NCBI RefSeq assembly: GCF_039541955.1
Contig: NZ_BAABHF010000040.1
Span: 1 to 64,000, forward strand
Length of the DNA: 64,000 nucleotides
From: Actinoallomurus oryzae
Lineage (GTDB): Bacteria; Actinomycetota; Actinomycetes; Streptosporangiales; Streptosporangiaceae
Reading direction: 5' to 3'
Shown: in pieces, positions 60,557-64,000 of the stretch
Numbering within the stretch: the first letter of the stretch is position 1
Layout of the letters: the number at the start of each line of letters is the position of its first letter
Program-made: the position numbers and the translations under genes
The notes under the pieces: generated by a model
The model's database searches: none
What the model was told of the DNA's origin: nothing
Seen by the model: the letters and a program-made list of their open reading frames with translations, nothing else

Positions 60557-61564
60557 ATGAGACGTGGATTCCCCACACCAGGTCCCCTCTCCGGAAGCCT
60601 CGCCGCACTCGTGGCCCTGACGCTCGTCGCGGCCGGATGCGGCAGCGGAGCGAAGGGCTCCGGCAAGGACATCACCATCGGCCTGATCACCAAGACCGAC
60701 ACCAACCCGTTCTTCGTGAAGATGAAGGAGGGTGCCGAGAAGGAGGCCAAGGCCAAGGGCGTCAAGCTGATGACCGCGGCGGGCCGCTTCGACGGTGACA
60801 ACGCCAGCCAGGTCACCGCGATGGAGAACATGACCGCCGCCGGGGTCAAGGGCATCCTCATCGTGCCCAGTGACACGAAGGCGATCGTACCGAGCCTCGC
60901 CAAGGCGCGCGCCAAGGGCATCGACGTCATCGCCCTGGACACGCCGCCGGACCCGCAGAGCGCCGCCGACGCGCTCTTCGCCACGAACAACCTCACCGCC
61001 GGCACGCTGATCGGCCGGTACGCCAAGAGCGTCGAGAGCGGCAAGCCGGTCAAGATCGCGATGCTCGACCTGAACCCGGGCATCACCGTCGGCGTGCTCC
61101 GGCACAACGGCTTCCTGCAGGGCTACGGCATCAAGGACGGCGATCCGAGCATCGTCTGCACCCAGTACACCGCCGGGGACCAGGCCAAGGGCCAGACCGC
61201 CATGGAGAACTGCCTGCAGAAGGACCCCGGCATCAACCTCGTCTACACCATCAACGAGCCGGCGGCACTCGGGGCGTACACCGCGCTGAAGGCGGCCGGC
61301 CGGACCGGTTCCACGATGATCGTCTCCATCGACGGCGGGTGCACGGGCGTCAAGGCGGTGCAGGCCGGGCAGATCGCGGCGACCGCCCAGCAGTATCCGC
61401 TGAAGATGGCCGCCCAGGGCGTGGACTCCATCGTCGCCTGGGCGCACGGTGGCAAGAAGGCGAGCGGCTACACCGACACCGGCGTCAACCTGATCACCGC
61501 GAAGCCGCAGGCGGGCCTGGAGTCCAAAGACGTCGGGTTCGGCCTGGCGAACTGCTGGGGCTGA
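60557..61564 (+). CDS. sugar ABC transporter substrate-binding lipoprotein (FrcB-like)
   Basis: 335 residues from the ATG at 60557 behind GGGAGGAG. Lipoprotein signal with lipobox LVAAGC (C28). Periplasmic-binding type 1 fold: ITIGLITKTDTNPFFVKMKE, GILIVPSDTKAIVPSL and IALDTPPDPQSAADALFATN. The order of genes (binding protein, permease, short ATPase) and the motifs match fructose/ribose-type Frc transporters. A pentose or hexose is the likely ligand. Confidence 0.92.
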   Translation: MRRGFPTPGPLSGSLAALVALTLVAAGCGSGAKGSGKDITIGLITKTDTNPFFVKMKEGAEKEAKAKGVKLMTAAGRFDGDNASQVTAMENMTAAGVKGILIVPSDTKAIVPSLAKARAKGIDVIALDTPPDPQSAADALFATNNLTAGTLIGRYAKSVESGKPVKIAMLDLNPGITVGVLRHNGFLQGYGIKDGDPSIVCTQYTAGDQAKGQTAMENCLQKDPGINLVYTINEPAALGAYTALKAAGRTGSTMIVSIDGGCTGVKAVQAGQIAATAQQYPLKMAAQGVDSIVAWAHGGKKASGYTDTGVNLITAKPQAGLESKDVGFGLANCWG

Positions 61565-61569
61565 CGCCG

Positions 61570-62598
61570 ATGCCGGAAACCACCAGCACGGAGACGAGCG
61601 GCCCCGCCGTCGCGGACCGGGCCGGGCGGGGCCGTGACGTCCCCGCGACGGTCGCCCGGTTCGCCGCCGTACCGACCGTCGGCCCCCTCGCGGCGCTCCT
61701 CCTCGCCTGCCTGTTCTTCTCGCTGAACACCGACCGGTTCCTCACCGGCGGCAACCTCTCCCTCGTGGTCCAGCAGGTGATGGAGGTGGGCACGCTCGCC
61801 GTCGGCCAGACGATCGTGATCCTGACCGCCGGCATCGACCTGTCCAACGGCGCCGTCATGGCGTTCGGCACGATCGTGATGACCCGCCTCGCGGTCGGCG
61901 GCCACGTCCCCGCGCCCCTCGCGATCGTCATCGGCGTCGTGGTGTGCGCGGCGTTCGGAGCGGTCAACGGCGGCCTGGTGACGATGGCGCGGCTGCCCGC
62001 CTTCATCGTCACGCTCGGCACCCTGAACATCGCGTTCGCCCTCACCCACATCTACTCCCACGAGCAGACCGTGACGGGGCTGCCGAAGGCGCTGACCGCG
62101 CTCGGGCAGACGTTCCCGCTCGGCAACACCGACGTGACGTACGGGTCGGTGGTCATGCTCGCCCTGTTCGCCGTCGCCTGGTACGTGCTCCGCTTCACCG
62201 CCGCGGGCCGCCACGTGTACGCGGTCGGCGACAATCCGGAGGCGGCGCGGCTCACCGGCATCTCCAACCGCCGCCTGCTCATCACCGTCTACACGATCGC
62301 GGGCGCGGTGTACGGCCTCGCCGGGCTGCTCCTGGTCGGCCGTACGACGGTCGGCGACCCGCAGGCCGGCCAGACCGACAACCTCGACAGCATCACCGCG
62401 GTCGTGCTGGGCGGGGTCAGCCTGTTCGGCGGGCGCGGCAGCATCGTCGGCGTGCTGTTCGGCGCGCTCATCGTGGGAGTGATCCGCAACGGCCTGCAGC
62501 TGATGGGCGTCGCGGCCGTGTACCAGGTACTGATCACCGGAATCCTGGTCATCCTCGCCGTCGGCGTCGACCGGCTCGCACGAAGGAGGCGCATGTGA
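61570..62598 (+). CDS. sugar ABC transporter permease (FrcC-like)
   Basis: 342 residues, about ten hydrophobic helices. Family motifs GQTIVILTAGIDLSNGAVMA, GRHVYAVGDNPEAARLTGIS and GGVSLFGGRGSIVGVLFGA (RbsC/FrcC type). It begins five bases after the binding-protein stop. Its stop codon overlaps a GTG that opens a 10-codon frame before the ATPase. Confidence 0.94.
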   Translation: MPETTSTETSGPAVADRAGRGRDVPATVARFAAVPTVGPLAALLLACLFFSLNTDRFLTGGNLSLVVQQVMEVGTLAVGQTIVILTAGIDLSNGAVMAFGTIVMTRLAVGGHVPAPLAIVIGVVVCAAFGAVNGGLVTMARLPAFIVTLGTLNIAFALTHIYSHEQTVTGLPKALTALGQTFPLGNTDVTYGSVVMLALFAVAWYVLRFTAAGRHVYAVGDNPEAARLTGISNRRLLITVYTIAGAVYGLAGLLLVGRTTVGDPQAGQTDNLDSITAVVLGGVSLFGGRGSIVGVLFGALIVGVIRNGLQLMGVAAVYQVLITGILVILAVGVDRLARRRRM

Positions 62599-62627
62599 GC
62601 GAGCGGCGAAGGAGGGCTCGTGACTGA
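62581..62627 (+). repeat. duplicated ribosome site and start before the ATPase gene
   Basis: CGAAGGAGG then GTG occurs at 62581-62597 and again at 62607-62622. The first GTG (62595, overlapping the permease stop) opens MSERRRRARD and stops at 62627. The second starts the ATPase (MTERADQD). The similar first codons suggest a tandem duplication of the initiation region. Confidence 0.7.
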
Positions 62628-63411
62628 GCGAGCCGACCAGGACGGCCCGATTCTGGAGGCCTACGGGCTGGTCAAGCGGTACGGGCACGTGACCGCGCTG
62701 GACGGTGCGGACTTCGAGCTGCTGCCGGGTGAGATCCTCGCGGTCATCGGTGACAACGGCGCCGGCAAGTCCACGCTGATCAAGGCGCTCTCCGGCGCGC
62801 TCGTCCCGGATGAGGGACGGATCCTGCTCGACGGGCGCCCGGTGCGCTTCCACAGTCCGGTCGACGCGCGGCGGGCGGGCATCGAGACCGTCTACCAGGA
62901 CCTCGCGGTCGCGCCGGCGCTGGACATCGCGGCCAACCTGTTCCTCGGACGTGAGGTGCGGCGGAAGGGCGTTCTCGGGAAGGTCTTCCGGATGCTGGAC
63001 ACCGGGCGGATGCAGTCCGAGGCGAACGCGCACCTGCGGGACCTGAAGATCGGGGTCGGCTCGATGAGCCAGGCGGTGGAGACGCTGTCCGGCGGTCAGC
63101 GGCAGGGCGTGGCGGTCGCCCGCAGCGCGGCGTTCGCCCGCCACGTCGTCATCATGGACGAGCCGACCGCCGCGCTCGGCGTCAAGGAGTCCGGCATGGT
63201 GGTCGACCTGATCCGCGGGGTGCGCGAACGCGGGCTTCCGGTCATCCTGATCAGTCATGACATCCCGACCGTGTTCGACGTCGCCGACCGCATCCACATC
63301 CAGCGCCTGGGCCGGCGAGTGGCCGTCGTGGAGCCCGGGGACGTCGACATGGCCGAGGCGGTGGCGATCATGACGGGAGCGGCGCCCGGCAACGCCACGG
63401 GACACGGCTGA
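62620..63411 (+). CDS. sugar ABC transporter ATP-binding protein (FrcA-like)
   Basis: 263 residues from a GTG at 62620. Single nucleotide-binding domain: Walker A GDNGAGKSTLIKAL (42-55), Q-loop TVYQDLAVAP, signature LSGGQRQGVAVARS, Walker B VVIMDEPTAALG and switch His LISHDIPTV. One domain instead of the tandem pair of RbsA/XylG is the FrcA arrangement. It completes the importer and the operon seems to end here. Confidence 0.95.
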   Translation: MTERADQDGPILEAYGLVKRYGHVTALDGADFELLPGEILAVIGDNGAGKSTLIKALSGALVPDEGRILLDGRPVRFHSPVDARRAGIETVYQDLAVAPALDIAANLFLGREVRRKGVLGKVFRMLDTGRMQSEANAHLRDLKIGVGSMSQAVETLSGGQRQGVAVARSAAFARHVVIMDEPTAALGVKESGMVVDLIRGVRERGLPVILISHDIPTVFDVADRIHIQRLGRRVAVVEPGDVDMAEAVAIMTGAAPGNATGHG

Positions 63412-63693
63412 GCGACCGCCGCGGACGTGGCCGGGCTCAGCGACGCCGTCCTGGACCGGCCGCGCCCGGGCGGCGTGCCCGACGATCTTGCCGAGAAGCC
63501 GCCGCCGGCCGGGCCGAGCACGGCGGCGCCGACCTGCTCACGGCGGGGCGCCGGCCCGGGCCGGACTCGGAGCGTTTCCCCCACGGCCGTCCGACTCCGG
63601 CGACGCCGTTCGTCCCGGGACGGATGAGATCTGCACCCCAACTACACGGACAAACGACCATAGAAGCGTTTAGATAGTGCAAGCTATGGTGCT

Positions 63694-64000
63694 ATGCAAC
63701 ATCGGCACCAGGAGACGCGGCGACCCCCGCGCGCCTACGACTTGGATGAACTCACCGGTTCATACGACGCAGAGCGCGATCCGTACGCCGAAGACCTCAC
63801 GGAGCCCAAGGGCGTACGCGCTCTTCGCCTGGCCAAGCGGGCGGCCACGAGCACTGCCGTGATCATGACGCTCGTCATCGTCCTCGTCTTCGTCATCGTG
63901 GCGAAGACGAACTTCGGCAAGGGCAAGCCGCCGCCCGGCGCGGCCGACATGTCCACCAACGAGATGCTCAAGGAGCTGTCGGGGTACCAGATGGACCCCG
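63694..64000 (+). CDS. membrane protein, cut by the window edge
   Basis: About 102 codons are visible from the ATG at 63694. An acidic cytoplasmic N-terminus (YDLDELTGSYDAERDPYAED) is followed by a transmembrane helix (STAVIMTLVIVLVFVIVA, about residues 51-68) and the start of an extracellular or periplasmic part. Type II single-span topology. No domain is recognisable before the edge. The upstream 282 bases (63412-63693) hold no gene; an A/T-rich stretch before the start (GTTTAGATAGT) may be its promoter. Confidence 0.7.
   Translation, partial: MQHRHQETRRPPRAYDLDELTGSYDAERDPYAEDLTEPKGVRALRLAKRAATSTAVIMTLVIVLVFVIVAKTNFGKGKPPPGAADMSTNEMLKELSGYQMDP

Overview
The window is very GC-rich DNA (by eye about 70 % G+C) with strong G/C third positions, many GTG starts, GGAGG ribosome sites, DUF1206/DUF2293/WYL/ROK/XRE-TPR families and a mycobacterial-type mutasome. 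This points to an actinomycete, probably a Streptosporangiales-type filamentous soil bacterium (inference; no rRNA or tRNA gene was seen). Genes are dense and lie on both strands.

Layout. 0-2.3 kb: a DUF1152 protein, a WYL-domain protein without its DNA-binding half, and a small hypothetical. 2.5-8.2 kb: boxC-boxB-benzoate-CoA ligase (aerobic benzoyl-CoA epoxidation pathway) and a DUF1206 membrane protein. 8.3-11.6 kb: a Crp/Fnr regulator coupled to a stand-alone class III cyclase-like protein, a two-way terminator, an amidohydrolase and a PaaX regulator. 11.7-15.5 kb: ROK repressor divergent from xylA-xylB. 15.6-18.8 kb: MarR / FMN reductase / LysE exporter, a PH-domain membrane protein and a DUF2293 protein. 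18.9-28.5 kb: molybdopterin oxidoreductase, large TPR-DUF1266 protein, truncated haemoglobin, CoxG-like protein with a long low-complexity tail, HAD hydrolase, AraC regulator, DUF1772 protein. 28.5-36.6 kb: flavodoxin-fold oxidoreductase and MmyB-type regulator, a secreted six-hairpin glycosidase under a LacI-type operator and flanked by two copies of a CGNR zinc-finger 3' end, methyltransferase, LLM oxidoreductase, DUF1444, and a broken aminoglycoside-phosphotransferase-like gene.

36.7-42.3 kb is the SOS mutasome imuA'-imuB-dnaE2, with a perfect LexA box just before imuA'. It is followed by a frameshifted EndoU-like nuclease gene and a class 3 lipase. 44.3-54.4 kb has looser codon use and more A/T and looks acquired. 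It holds an Mrr-like endonuclease facing a GHKL ATPase-nuclease, then a candidate ribosomally made peptide (RiPP) operon: HATPase, radical SAM/SPASM enzyme, 43-residue precursor ending CSCSAGDDQPY, and an APH-fold kinase. With these go a zinc-ribbon/XRE/TPR regulator, an alpha/beta hydrolase and several small or damaged genes. 54.5-59.2 kb: FAD monooxygenase divergent from a TetR regulator over twin operators, then a large FAD/Fe-S dehydrogenase. 59.3-63.4 kb: LacI regulator and a Frc-type sugar ABC importer with tandem LacI operators. A membrane protein is cut by the right edge.

How the parts work together: each catabolic block carries its own regulator (ROK-xyl, LacI-ABC, TetR-monooxygenase, MarR-reductase, PaaX-amidohydrolase). 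A recurring oddity is tandem duplication of the ribosome site plus start codon at three gene junctions inside operons (boxC/boxB, imuB/dnaE2, permease/ATPase). The most novel-looking unit is the radical SAM peptide operon at 47.9-53.9 kb.
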